64,000 nt of DNA from the NCBI RefSeq assembly GCF_002879885.1, contig NZ_PNYA01000003.1, positions 248,001-312,000 of the forward strand, read 5' to 3'. The position numbers and the translations under genes are program-made. The notes under the pieces were generated by a model. It was not told the origin of the DNA, did no database searches, and saw nothing but the letters and a program-made list of their open reading frames with translations. The stretch comes from Trinickia dabaoshanensis. GTDB taxonomy: Bacteria; Pseudomonadota; Gammaproteobacteria; Burkholderiales; Burkholderiaceae. Shown here piece after piece: positions 41,079-49,922 of this stretch (its first letter is position 1; each line of letters starts with the position of its first letter).

Positions 41079-42866
41079 TCACTCCACCCCGCCTAGATAC
41101 GCTTCGACGACAGCCGGATCGTTCTGCACGTCTTCCGGCAGACCGTGCGCGATACGCGTACCGAACTCCATCACCACCAGACGATCGGCAAGATTCATCA
41201 CGAAATCCATGTCGTGCTCGACGAGCAGCACGCTCATCCCCTCGGCCTTCAATTTGCGCAGCAACTCGGCAAGCTGCTGCTTTTCCCGGTAGCGCAAGCC
41301 GGCCGCCGGTTCATCCAGCAGCAACAAGGTCGGATCGCAACAGAGCGCACGCGCAATCTCCAAGATCCGCTGCTGCCCGAGCGCGAGCGACCCGGCTTCG
41401 TCGTACATATGCTGCTCGAGCCCGACGCGCCGAATCTGCTCGGCCGCCTCGAATAGCAGCCGCTGCTCCTCCTTCGCATTGAGCCGCGCCAAGCTGCGCC
41501 ATACGCCGCTGGAGCCGCGCAAATGCGCGCCGATCGCGACGTTTTCGAGCACCGTCATCGTCGGCAACAGCTTGACGTGTTGGAACGTGCGGCCGATACC
41601 GCGTCTGGCGATTTCACGTGAATTGAGCGCATCGATACGCTCGCCGCGAAAATGGATCGCGCCGCGCGTCGCTTGCAACACACCCGTGACGAGATTGAAG
41701 GTGGTCGACTTGCCGGCCCCGTTCGGGCCGATCAGCCCGACGATCTGTCCGGCCTGCACCTCGAAGCTCACATCGTTCACCGCCACGAGCCCGCCGAACT
41801 CCTTGCGCGCCCGATCGACGACGAGCAGCGGCTCGCCTTGTGCCGGCTTGGACCGCCGCGCCAAAGGCTCGGCCTGCTCCGGCGAGCGCGCTCTCGGACC
41901 GCGCGGAAACCAGCGCGCAACGAACGGCCATACACCCTGCCTTGCATACTGCAGCAGCGCCACCATCAGCACGCCGAAGACGATGACCTCGAAGTTGCCG
42001 CTTTGCCCGAGCAAAATCGGCAGCACGGACTGCAGATAGTCCTGCACGACGGTGAGAATAACCGCCCCGAGAATCGCACCCCAGACGTGCGCGACGCCGC
42101 CCACGACGGCCATGAACAAGTATTCGATGCCGTGATTGAGGCCGAACGGCGTGGGATTCACGGCGCCTTGCAGATGCGCGTATAGGAACCCCGAAATCGA
42201 GGCGAGCACGGCCGCATACACGAAGATGACGACACGCATCCACCCCGTGTTCACGCCCATGGCCTCCGCCATCACTCCGGCGCCGCGCAAGGCACGAATA
42301 GCCCGTCCCGGCCGACTATTAAGCAAATTCTGAATCGAGATCACCGCGATCAACACCACGACCCAAATGAGGTAGTAGATGCTCCGGCCCGATCGCAGCG
42401 ACAGGCCCAATACGCTCAATGCCGGAATGCCGTTGATGCCGTCGTACTTGCCGAGCGCATCGAGATTGCCGAACAGATAAAACAACGACAGGCCCCAAGC
42501 AATCGTGCCGAGCGGCAGGAAGTGGCCCGAAAGACGCATGGTGACCGCGCCGATGACGAGCGCGACGAGTGCCGTCAGCGCGATGCCGACAAAGAGCGCG
42601 ATCCATGGCGAGACGCCGTATTGCGTCGTGAGAAAAGCCGTCGCATAGGCGCCGACGCCGACGAATGCCGCCTGGCCGAAGCTCGTCATCCCCCCCACGC
42701 CGGTCAGCAACACGAGCCCGAGCGCCACGATCGAATACAGCCCGATGTAGTTCAGCAGCGTGATCCAGTACTCGGACACGTGCAGCGGATTCGGCAGCAC
42801 CGGTAAGGCGAAGAGGATGATCAAAAAAGCCCAGAACGGCTTCGTACCCGAGAACAAGTGCTTCAT
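41079..42866 (-). CDS. Fused branched-chain amino-acid ABC permease-ATPase (LivM-LivG)
   Basis: 595-residue fusion. Residues 1-310 form a LivM-type permease with about 9-10 helices (LLNYIGLYSIVALGLVLLTGVGGMTSFGQAAFVGVGAYA...). After a basic linker (PRGPRARSPEQAEPLARRSK), residues 345-595 are a LivG-type ATPase with Walker [11 protein letters not shown], the signature LALGQQRILEIARALCC and the C-terminal DVQNDPAVVEAYLGG. Such fusions occur in Burkholderiales and fix one permease to one ATPase. It starts 3 bp after the LivH stop codon. It works with LivH, LivF and the binding protein at 44065. Confidence 0.92.
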   Translation of the reverse strand: MKHLFSGTKPFWAFLIILFALPVLPNPLHVSEYWITLLNYIGLYSIVALGLVLLTGVGGMTSFGQAAFVGVGAYATAFLTTQYGVSPWIALFVGIALTALVALVIGAVTMRLSGHFLPLGTIAWGLSLFYLFGNLDALGKYDGINGIPALSVLGLSLRSGRSIYYLIWVVVLIAVISIQNLLNSRPGRAIRALRGAGVMAEAMGVNTGWMRVVIFVYAAVLASISGFLYAHLQGAVNPTPFGLNHGIEYLFMAVVGGVAHVWGAILGAVILTVVQDYLQSVLPILLGQSGNFEVIVFGVLMVALLQYARQGVWPFVARWFPRGPRARSPEQAEPLARRSKPAQGEPLLVVDRARKEFGGLVAVNDVSFEVQAGQIVGLIGPNGAGKSTTFNLVTGVLQATRGAIHFRGERIDALNSREIARRGIGRTFQHVKLLPTMTVLENVAIGAHLRGSSGVWRSLARLNAKEEQRLLFEAAEQIRRVGLEQHMYDEAGSLALGQQRILEIARALCCDPTLLLLDEPAAGLRYREKQQLAELLRKLKAEGMSVLLVEHDMDFVMNLADRLVVMEFGTRIAHGLPEDVQNDPAVVEAYLGGVE

Positions 42867-42869
42867 CGC

Positions 42870-43925
42870 TCACTCCTCCTCTTCTTCTATGTGCGGAGTG
42901 ACCAAGCTGCGCCACAGCAACACCGGAATGATGAGCGTGAAGACGATCACCTCTTTGTATGCGCTTGCCCAAAAGGACGAATACGATTCGAGCAGCCCGA
43001 CGAGGATCGAGCCGGCAGCCGCGAGCGGATAGCTGACGAGACCGCCGATGATCGCGCCGACGAAGCCCTTCAAGCCGATCAAGAAGCCCGAGTCGTAATA
43101 GATCGTCGTCAACGGCGCCACGAGGATGCCGCAGAGCACGCCAAGCCCCGCGGCGAGCGTGAACGCGAGCCGGCCCGCTTGCGTTGTACCGATGCCGACG
43201 AGCCGCGCACCGAGCCGGTTCACCGACGTCGCGCGTAACGCCTTACCCGAGATCGACCGATCGAAGAACAAATAAAGCGCGACGATCATGACGAGCGCGG
43301 TGACCACGACCCATATGCTTTGGCCGGAGATGGAGACGCCGCCGACGCTTACCGACGCGTCGGAAAACGCGGTGGTGCGCGAGCCTTCGGCGCCGAACAT
43401 CAGCAAGCCCAAGCCGACCATTGCGAAGTGCACGGCCACCGCGACGATCAACAGCAGCAGCGTGCTGGCCTCCGCGAGCGGCTCGTACGCCAACCGATAG
43501 ATGAACGGCCCCATCGGCACGACGATCGCGAGCGTCAGCGCGATTTGCGCCGCCATCGGCAGCGTCAACGCATACGCATGCTGCGCGATCGCATACACGG
43601 CGATCGGGCCCAAAAGATAGCGGCTCGCGAGCGAGGTCAGCGCGCGCGACGCATGCCGTCGCCGCTCGGGATGCCGCACGAGCGCGGTGACCTCCAAGAC
43701 GAAACATGCCGCCCCGAGCACCGGCAGCAACACGGCGGTCGCCGGGAACTTCTGCGCCTGCAGCATCGCAAGCGTCAGCGCCCCGTATGAAACGAACTCC
43801 CCTTGCGGGATGAAGATGACGCGCGTGACGGAAAAGACGAGCACGAGCGCCAGCGCGAGTAGCGCATAGATGGCACCGGTCGTGATGCCGTCTTGCGCGA
43901 GGATCGCCGCAATCGATAAATCCAT
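42870..43925 (-). CDS. livH: Branched-chain amino-acid ABC transporter permease LivH-like
   Basis: 351-residue membrane protein of the LivH family, beginning MDLSIAAILAQDGITTGAIYALLALALVLVFSVTRVIFIPQGEFVSYGALTLAM, the typical first two helices. It is longer than the usual 290-300 residues because of an insertion around 70-125 containing a basic stretch (LVRHPERRRHASRALTSLA) before extra helices. About nine or ten membrane helices in all, with the EAA-like region LGARLVGIGTTQAGRLAFTLAAGLG. It is the first membrane gene of the operon after the binding protein. Confidence 0.9.
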   Translation of the reverse strand: MDLSIAAILAQDGITTGAIYALLALALVLVFSVTRVIFIPQGEFVSYGALTLAMLQAQKFPATAVLLPVLGAACFVLEVTALVRHPERRRHASRALTSLASRYLLGPIAVYAIAQHAYALTLPMAAQIALTLAIVVPMGPFIYRLAYEPLAEASTLLLLIVAVAVHFAMVGLGLLMFGAEGSRTTAFSDASVSVGGVSISGQSIWVVVTALVMIVALYLFFDRSISGKALRATSVNRLGARLVGIGTTQAGRLAFTLAAGLGVLCGILVAPLTTIYYDSGFLIGLKGFVGAIIGGLVSYPLAAAGSILVGLLESYSSFWASAYKEVIVFTLIIPVLLWRSLVTPHIEEEEE

Positions 43926-44064
43926 GCTGGTTTGAGTCCTGTGCCTACGACTCTACGAATCGACGGAAGTCAGAGGAGATACCGCGCGCGGGGCCTCGGC
44001 GCGCGGCACGAACTTGCCGCATGAACTACACGGCGGGCAATGAGCGAGGCCGAAACCTGCCCGA

Positions 44065-45222
44065 TCAATTGTCGAGCAGCTTCCACTTGCCGTCGACGAC
44101 CTCCACCATCACGCGCGCGCGTTGATCGAGCCCGTTGTGGTTAGCCGCGGACGTGTTCATGACGCCTTGAGAAATCGGCAGTTCCTTGATGTTCTCGAGT
44201 GCATCGCGCAACGCCGAGCGGAACGCTTCGGTGCCCGGCTTCGCCTTCTTGAGCGCCTCGGGAATCGCACGCTGCAGCATCTGCCCGGCGTCCCAAGCGT
44301 GACCGCCGAACGTCACGACGCTGCCCACACCATAGACCCTCTCATACGCGTTCTTGTACGCCAACGCCGACTGCTTCACGGGACTGTTGCCGGGGAGCTG
44401 ATCGGCGACGAGGATCGGACCCGACGGCAAAATCGTACCCTCGCAATCCTTGCCGCACACGCGCAAGAAGTCATTGTTGGCCACGCCGTGCGTCTGGTAG
44501 ATCTTGCCCTTGTAACCGCGCGTCTTCAGCTCCTTCGCCGGCAGTGCCGCGGGCGTACCCGAGCCGGCGATCAGCACGGCATCGGGATTGGCGCTCATGA
44601 CGCGCAGCACCTGGCCGGTGACGGAGGCGTCCGTACGGTTGTACTTCTCGCTAGCGACGACCTTCAGATGATCCGCGGCGGCCGCTTTGGCGAACTCCGC
44701 GTTCCAGCTGTCTCCATACGCATCGGCGAAACCGATGAAGCCCACGGTCTTTATCCCGTGCTTCGCCATGTAATCGGCGATCGCGTTGGCCATCAGGCCG
44801 TCGTTTTGGGGCGTCTTGAACGCCCATTTCCGCTTATCGTCCATGGGCTCGACGATTTTCGCCGAAGCCGCCAGCGAGATCATGGGCGTCTTCGCCGCCG
44901 AGGTGGGATCGAGCATCGCGAGCGAGTTCGGCGTCACGGTGGAGCCGACGATCGCGTCCACGTGATCCTCGTCGATCAGCTTATGCACGTCCTGCACTGC
45001 CTTACCCGTATCGGAGCCGTCGTCGAGCACGATGTACTGCACGCTCTTGCCGTCGATCTCCTTGGGCAACAATGCGATTGTATTTTTCTCGGGAATGCCG
45101 AGCGATGCGGCGGGCCCCGTCGTCGAGAGAACGACACCGATCTTCACCTGCGCGAAGGCCGCCGTTGCACCGCACATCATTGCCACCGCCAAGCTGCCGC
45201 GTACCCATTGCTTCATCGTCAT
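44065..45222 (-). CDS. Branched-chain amino-acid type ABC substrate-binding protein (first liv operon)
   Basis: 385-residue periplasmic protein with a signal peptide (about 1-24, ending AAFA) and then QVKIGVVLSTTGPAASLGIPEKNTIALLP, the Peripla_BP_6 start. Two lobes are linked by the hinge around KTVGFIGFADAYGDSWN. The ATG at 45222 has CAGGAGATC upstream; an ATG two codons later is possible. It heads the operon binding protein-livH-livMG-livF. Lys-rich ligand-pocket details cannot be read, and relatives bind branched-chain or aromatic compounds. Confidence 0.9.
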   Translation of the reverse strand: MTMKQWVRGSLAVAMMCGATAAFAQVKIGVVLSTTGPAASLGIPEKNTIALLPKEIDGKSVQYIVLDDGSDTGKAVQDVHKLIDEDHVDAIVGSTVTPNSLAMLDPTSAAKTPMISLAASAKIVEPMDDKRKWAFKTPQNDGLMANAIADYMAKHGIKTVGFIGFADAYGDSWNAEFAKAAAADHLKVVASEKYNRTDASVTGQVLRVMSANPDAVLIAGSGTPAALPAKELKTRGYKGKIYQTHGVANNDFLRVCGKDCEGTILPSGPILVADQLPGNSPVKQSALAYKNAYERVYGVGSVVTFGGHAWDAGQMLQRAIPEALKKAKPGTEAFRSALRDALENIKELPISQGVMNTSAANHNGLDQRARVMVEVVDGKWKLLDN

Positions 45223-45557
45223 TGCTGATCTCCTGAGGCTTTCGCGAGAAAGCGCGTTGTCATTGCCGGCTCATCGGCCGGCTCGATCGTTGGTGTAGCG
45301 AATGCGAATTCGCGCCGGCAAACGCATTCACCGACCGATCGTAGCCGATCGTGCCGGCGGAGGCCGTCGATGCCGCACGCAAACAACAAAAAGAAACGGA
45401 AAAAGAAAAAAAGCGCGAGAGGGACCGCGGCCTATCGGGGCTGCGTTTCGCGCGTATCGAGAAGATGTTCGGGGAAGAGTCTTTGCGCTGCGGATGCGGC
45501 GAGGGGCGGCCGTGCCGATCCGCGAATGCGTCGCGATTTACATCGAGCGAACGCACA
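45223..45557. other. Leader gap upstream of the first liv operon
   Basis: No gene is visible. It contains an A-rich tract at about 45379-45420 (a pyrimidine-rich run on the minus strand) and should hold the promoter of the binding-protein gene at 45222. The open frames here are Arg/Lys-rich and not protein-like. Confidence 0.45.
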
Positions 45558-45595
45558 AATAAAAAGCGCTGTTGGATACCATCCAACAGCGCTTT
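45558..45595 (-). terminator. Strong intrinsic terminator between the two liv operons
   Basis: AAAGCGCTGTTGGAT (45563-45577), loop ACC, and its perfect complement (45581-45595). The minus-strand side continues TTTTTATTT. It would end transcripts coming from the second liv operon or from a separate small RNA. Confidence 0.9.
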
Positions 45596-45760
45596 CGTCC
45601 GGGCACTGAGTGCCTCGATTGTCTCCTCGTTCTCCACCTGTAAATTCGGTGCATCAGAACTGAGACGAAGATTAAACAACCCCGTCTTCTCCCACAACCT
45701 AGCACTTTCCCTAGTGGTGCATAGCAGCACACAATTCGAGCAAGCACGCATCGTTTCAGG
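45563..45760 (-). ncRNA. Candidate small RNA ending in a perfect terminator
   Basis: This stretch is less GC-rich than its surroundings. On the minus strand it ends in a perfect 15-bp terminator hairpin with a U-run. No reading frame on the minus strand reaches a stop codon before the hairpin; frames run through it, and their codons (AGG, CTA, TTA) are unlike neighbouring genes. Further local pairing is possible, such as GGCAC-TGA-GTGCC at 45602-45614. The 5' end is not defined; 45760 is a guess. An alternative is a decayed gene or a leader that terminates ahead of the liv operon. Confidence 0.4.
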
Positions 45761-45897
45761 CCGCGCGAGCACGCCGCCCGGCGTCGCATCGCCGCCTAGC
45801 CCCATCCCGCTGAGGGCGACCGAGCCCCGTGAACGTGCAAGGGCTGCGCGCGCAAGCCATGGCGCGCCGCAGCGCAACCGCCCCACCGCCGCCACGC

Positions 45898-46869
45898 TCA
45901 CCCGCGCAACGGCCGCACGCGGGCGACGATCTCGCCCACGATCCCGCGCCTGAAGGCCAGCACGCAAGCGATGAAGACGATACCGATGACGATCGTCGTC
46001 GAGTCGCCGAGCGAGGCGAACCAATCGATGTGCGTCAGCGCGGACAATGCACCCCCGATATCGCCGAGCCGTTCCTCGAGCGTCACCACGAGCGCCGCGC
46101 CGAGCAACGGCCCGAATAGCGTGCCCATGCCGCCCACGAGCGTCATCAGGATCACTAGACCCGACATCGTCCAATAGGCATCGCCGAGCGTCTCGAAGCC
46201 GAGCACGAGCACCTTCAACGCCCCCGCGAAGCCCGCGATGCCCGCGGAAAGCACGAACGCCAAGAGCTTGAAGCGGTCGGTGTCGTAACCGAGCGAGATC
46301 GCGCGCGGTTCGTTCTCGCGAATTGCCGTCAACACCTGGCCGAACGGCGAATGAACGATGCGCACGATGAGCAAGAACGCCGCCGCGATCGCAGCGAGCA
46401 CGACGTAATAGAGCGTGAGATCCGACGACAGACTCAGGATGCCGAACAGCTTGCCGCGCGCGACGCCTTGCAAGCCATCCTCGCCGCCCGTAAACGGCGC
46501 CTGCAGAAAGACGAAGTAGACGAGCTGCGCGAGCGCGAGCGTGACCATCGCGAAGTAGATGCCCTGGCGCCGAATCGCAAAGAAGCCCGCGGCGAGCCCG
46601 AGCAACGCAGCCGCGGCCGTGCCGGCGAGGACGCCGAGCTCGGGCGTGAGGCCGACGGTCTGGATCGCGTAGCCCGTCACGTAGCCGGCGGTGGCGAGAA
46701 ACATCGCATGGCCGAACGAGAGCAGTCCCGTATAGCCGATCAGCAAGTTGAACGCGGCCGCGAACAGCGCGAACGTGAGCACCTTCATCACGAACACGGG
46801 ATAGGCGCCCGCCCATGGCGCCACGATGAGCCCCACGAGCAAGAGGGCGTAAAGCGCTTTCCTTTGCAT
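45898..46869 (-). CDS. livM: Branched-chain amino-acid ABC transporter permease LivM (second system)
   Basis: 323-residue permease with about nine or ten helices. It begins MQRKALYALLLVGLIVAPW and contains the family core FNLLIGYTGLLSFGHAMFLATAGYVTGYA and RIVHSPFGQVLTAIRENEPRAISLGYD. Its ATG overlaps the livH stop codon as TAATG, with GGAGCGG upstream. The operon's last visible gene; the terminator at 45558 is 300 bp downstream. An overlong frame to 47808 in this register is a shadow of livH. Confidence 0.93.
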   Translation of the reverse strand: MQRKALYALLLVGLIVAPWAGAYPVFVMKVLTFALFAAAFNLLIGYTGLLSFGHAMFLATAGYVTGYAIQTVGLTPELGVLAGTAAAALLGLAAGFFAIRRQGIYFAMVTLALAQLVYFVFLQAPFTGGEDGLQGVARGKLFGILSLSSDLTLYYVVLAAIAAAFLLIVRIVHSPFGQVLTAIRENEPRAISLGYDTDRFKLLAFVLSAGIAGFAGALKVLVLGFETLGDAYWTMSGLVILMTLVGGMGTLFGPLLGAALVVTLEERLGDIGGALSALTHIDWFASLGDSTTIVIGIVFIACVLAFRRGIVGEIVARVRPLRG

Positions 46870-47753
46870 TACCGCTCCTTGCCGAAAAGACCCGCGGGGC
46901 GCACGAGCAAAACGAGCGCCATGATGACGAATACGACCGTGGCCGAAGCCTGCGGATAAAACACGCGCGTTAGGCCCTCCACGATGCCCAGCATCAGCCC
47001 GGTCAGGATCGAGCCCATGATCGACCCCATCCCGCCGATCACGACGACCGCGAACACGGTGATGATCATCGGCTGCCCCATCAGCGGGGACACTTGAATC
47101 ACGGGCGCGGCCAGCACGCCGGCGAACGCGGCGAGCGCCACGCCGAAGCCGTATGTCAGCGTGATCATGAGCGGCACGTTCACGCCGAACGCCTCGACGA
47201 TCTTGGGGTTCTCCGTTCCCGCGCGCAGGTAGGCGCCGATCCGCGTCTTCTCGATCACGAACCAGGTGGCGAAGCACACGACGAGCGAGGCGAGCACCAC
47301 CCACGCTCGATAATTGGGCAGATACATGAAGCCGACGTTCGTTGCGCCCGCAAGCAGTTCCGGCACGTCGTAGGGTTGCCCCGAGGAACCGTAGATCGAG
47401 CGGAACACGCCCTCGACGACGAGCGTGAGCCCGAAGGTCAGCAGCAGGCCGTAGAGGTGGTCGAGGCGATAGAGCCAGCGCAGCATCGAGCGTTCGATGA
47501 CGATACCGACGATCGCGACGATAAAAGGCGCCACGACGAGCATCGTCCAATACGACAGGCCGAAATAGGAAAGCCCCATCCACGCGAGCATGGCGCCCAG
47601 CATGAACAAGGCGCCGTGCGCGAAATTGATGACGTTGAGCATGCCGAAGATCACGGCCAGCCCGAGGCTCAGGATCGCATAGAACGACCCGTTGACAAGC
47701 CCGAGCAAGAGCTGGCCCAGCATGGCCTGCAACGGAATGCCGAAGATGTCCAT
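46869..47753 (-). CDS. livH: Branched-chain amino-acid ABC transporter permease LivH (second system)
   Basis: 294-residue permease of normal LivH length. It begins MDIFGIPLQAMLGQLLLGLVNGSFYAILSLGLAVIFGMLNVINFAHGALFMLGA, the conserved first helices. The EAA-like loop VPLMITLTYGFGVALAAFAGVLA is present. It pairs with LivM, whose start codon overlaps its stop. It lies 70 bp after the binding-protein gene, separated by a hairpin that should reduce permease expression relative to the binding protein. Confidence 0.94.
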   Translation of the reverse strand: MDIFGIPLQAMLGQLLLGLVNGSFYAILSLGLAVIFGMLNVINFAHGALFMLGAMLAWMGLSYFGLSYWTMLVVAPFIVAIVGIVIERSMLRWLYRLDHLYGLLLTFGLTLVVEGVFRSIYGSSGQPYDVPELLAGATNVGFMYLPNYRAWVVLASLVVCFATWFVIEKTRIGAYLRAGTENPKIVEAFGVNVPLMITLTYGFGVALAAFAGVLAAPVIQVSPLMGQPMIITVFAVVVIGGMGSIMGSILTGLMLGIVEGLTRVFYPQASATVVFVIMALVLLVRPAGLFGKER

Positions 47754-47771
47754 TGAACCTGCCGTCAGAGA

Positions 47772-47800
47772 GAAAAGACGCGCGCCGAGCGGCGCGCGTC
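47772..47800 (-). terminator. Attenuating hairpin between the binding-protein gene and livH
   Basis: GACGCGCGCC (47777-47786), loop GAGC, GGCGCGCGTC (47791-47800), then TTTTCTCTC on the minus strand. It lies 23 bp after the binding-protein stop and 20 bp before livH. Partial termination here is a common way to make more binding protein than permease. Confidence 0.8.
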
Positions 47801-47822
47801 GTCACCACACACTAGCGATCGA

Positions 47823-49043
47823 TTATTTCCACAGATCGCACTGCGTTTCAGCCTTCGTGCCGAACGCTTGATCGCCCGGGATCGTCGCCTTCAGCGTGTA
47901 GTAGTCCCAAGGCTTCTTCGATTCGGCCGGCGTCTTCACCTGGAACAGGTACATGTCGTGCAGCATCACGCCGTCGGGGCGAATGGAGCCCTTTGCATAG
48001 AAGTCGTCGATCTTCTGGCTGTGCAACTGCGCCATCACCTTGTCCGGATCGGTCGAGCCGACGGCCTTCACGGCGTTCAGGTAGTCCATCGTTGCCGAGT
48101 AGTCCGCCGCTTGCAGGCTGGACGGCATCTTGCCGGTCTTCTTGAAGTACTTCTGCGCCCAAGCGCGCGACTTATCGTTCTGATCCCAGTACCAGCTATC
48201 GGTCAGCAACAAGCCTTCCGCCGTCTGCAGGCCGACGCTATGCACGTCGTCCAGGAACATCAGCAGCGCGGCGATCTTCATCGTCTTCGTGATGCCGAAT
48301 TCCTTGGCCGCTTTCAGCGAGTTCACCGTGTCGCCGCCCGCGTTGGCGAGCCCGAGCACTTGCGCCTTCGACGACTGCGCCTGCAGCAAGAACGAAGAGA
48401 AATCCGATGCCGACAGCGGATGCAACGCGTTACCGAGAACCTTGCCGCCGTTGGACTCGACGACCTTCGCCGTGTTGCTCTCGAGCGATTTGCCGAAGGC
48501 GTAGTCGGCGGTCAGGAAGTACCAATTCTTGAAGCCCTGCTTCACGATCGCCGAGCCCGTACCGCGTGCGAGCGCGGTCGTGTCATACGCGTAGTGGACC
48601 GTGTAGGGCGTGCATTGCTTGTTGGTCAGCGCGTCCGTGCCCGCGCCGATCGAGAAGTACGGACGCTTCTTGTCTTTGATGACGTCGTTCATCGCGAGGC
48701 CCGTGGCCGAATTGGTCCCGCCGACGAGCATGTCCAGGCCTTCCGTGTCGATCCACTTGCGCGCCGTGGAGGCGGCGATGTCGGCCTTGTTCTGGTGGTC
48801 CTGGGTCAGCAGCTTGATCGGCAGTCCGTTGACCTTGCCGCCGAAATCATCGATCGCCATTTGGATCGCGGTGGCACCGCCCTTGCCGTCGATATCGGCG
48901 TACAGCCCCGACATATCCGTGATGAAGCCGATCGTGACTTGGCTTTCGGCCGCTTGCGCGTGCTGCGCGGCGAACGAGGCGGCGAATGCGGTACCGGCGA
49001 CTGCGAGAGTGCGAACAGCGCTTGCAAGCAACTTGATCCTCAT
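47823..49043 (-). CDS. ABC transporter substrate-binding protein (second liv system)
   Basis: 406-residue Peripla_BP_6 protein. The signal peptide (about 1-29, ending QHAQA) precedes AESQVTIGFITDMSGLYADIDGKGG. The sequence includes the hinge WYFLTADYAFGKSLE and ends with AFGTKAETQCDLWK, a tail seen in binding proteins of this subgroup, which often take aromatic or other non-branched-chain ligands. GAAGGAGAT precedes the ATG at 49043; an extension to 49139 lacks signal-peptide character. It lies 111 bp after livF in the order livG-livF-binding protein-livH-livM. Confidence 0.92.
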   Translation of the reverse strand: MRIKLLASAVRTLAVAGTAFAASFAAQHAQAAESQVTIGFITDMSGLYADIDGKGGATAIQMAIDDFGGKVNGLPIKLLTQDHQNKADIAASTARKWIDTEGLDMLVGGTNSATGLAMNDVIKDKKRPYFSIGAGTDALTNKQCTPYTVHYAYDTTALARGTGSAIVKQGFKNWYFLTADYAFGKSLESNTAKVVESNGGKVLGNALHPLSASDFSSFLLQAQSSKAQVLGLANAGGDTVNSLKAAKEFGITKTMKIAALLMFLDDVHSVGLQTAEGLLLTDSWYWDQNDKSRAWAQKYFKKTGKMPSSLQAADYSATMDYLNAVKAVGSTDPDKVMAQLHSQKIDDFYAKGSIRPDGVMLHDMYLFQVKTPAESKKPWDYYTLKATIPGDQAFGTKAETQCDLWK

Positions 49044-49154
49044 TGGTATCTCCTTCTTCGCTTTTGGTTGTGCATGCAACTTTTTTCGTCGGCGCGTCGA
49101 ACTCCATCCGGATGAAGACGAGCGCGCATCCAATGGCATAGTGCCCGTGAATAA

Positions 49155-49922
49155 TCAGACGCCGAGTAAATCGTGCAGCACCGGCATCTTGCCTTCCAAC
49201 TCGCTCGCGACGAAGTGCTCGACGATACGCCCATGCTCCATGACATAGAAGCGATCGGCCAGCGGCGCCGCGAAGCGGAAGTTTTGTTCGACCATGACGA
49301 TCGTATAGCCGCGCGCCTTGAGCGTGAGAATCATGCGCGCCAGCGCTTGTACGATGACGGGGGCGAGGCCTTCGGAGATTTCGTCGAGCAGCAACAAGTT
49401 CGCGCCCGTGCGCAAGATGCGCGCGACGGCGAGCATTTGCTGCTCGCCGCCCGAGAGCCGCGTGCCCTGGCTCATCCGGCGTTCCTTCAAATTCGGGAAC
49501 ATCTCGTAGATCTCGTCGAGCGACATCGCGTTGTCCGATGCGCCGACCATCGGCGGCAGCAACAGATTTTCCTCGCACGACAGGCTCGAGAAGATCGCGC
49601 GCTCTTCGGGGCAATAACCCACGCCGCAGTGCGCGATCTTATGCGTCGGCATCTGAATGGTTTCGCGCTCGCCGATGCGCACGGAGCCCGTGCGCCGGCC
49701 GGTCAGACCCATGATCGCGCGCAGCGTCGTCGTTCGACCCGCACCGTTGCGGCCGAGCAAGGTCACCACCTCGCCGCGCCTGACGGTCAGATCGACGCCG
49801 TGCAAGATGTGCGATTCGCCGTACCACGCTTGCAGGTCCGAGATCGTCAATGCGGCCGCCGCACCGGCCAGTGCTTCGCTCGTGCCGCTCACGGCGACGG
49901 TTTCCGACTGCGTGTGGTTCAT
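49155..49922 (-). CDS. livF: ABC transporter ATP-binding protein LivF (second system)
   Basis: 255-residue ATPase. A 27-residue Ala/Thr-rich N-terminal stretch precedes LTISDLQAWYGESHILHGVDLTV. Walker A is GRNGAGRTTTLRAIMG, with Arg in place of the usual Lys: GAGRTT instead of GAGKTT/ST. The signature LSGGEQQMLAVARILRTGANLLLLDEISEGLAP also lacks the usual DEP after Walker B (DEIS). Its start overlaps the livG stop by 4 bp. The altered P loop could weaken ATP turnover, leaving LivG as the main catalytic half. Confidence 0.92.
   Translation of the reverse strand: MNHTQSETVAVSGTSEALAGAAAALTISDLQAWYGESHILHGVDLTVRRGEVVTLLGRNGAGRTTTLRAIMGLTGRRTGSVRIGERETIQMPTHKIAHCGVGYCPEERAIFSSLSCEENLLLPPMVGASDNAMSLDEIYEMFPNLKERRMSQGTRLSGGEQQMLAVARILRTGANLLLLDEISEGLAPVIVQALARMILTLKARGYTIVMVEQNFRFAAPLADRFYVMEHGRIVEHFVASELEGKMPVLHDLLGV

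Noticed and set aside
41609-41624. Third parS-like sequence in livM-livG
   Set aside because: Only the centre TTTCACGTGAA matches; the outer positions differ, so it falls well short of the consensus.
45351-45953. 200-residue plus-strand frame across the inter-operon gap
   Set aside because: It runs through a perfect terminator hairpin, has no ribosome site and lacks any recognisable domain.
45898-47808. 636-residue frame covering livM plus an upstream part
   Set aside because: The upstream part is the wrong-frame shadow of livH; the true livM begins at 46869 with a coupled TAATG.
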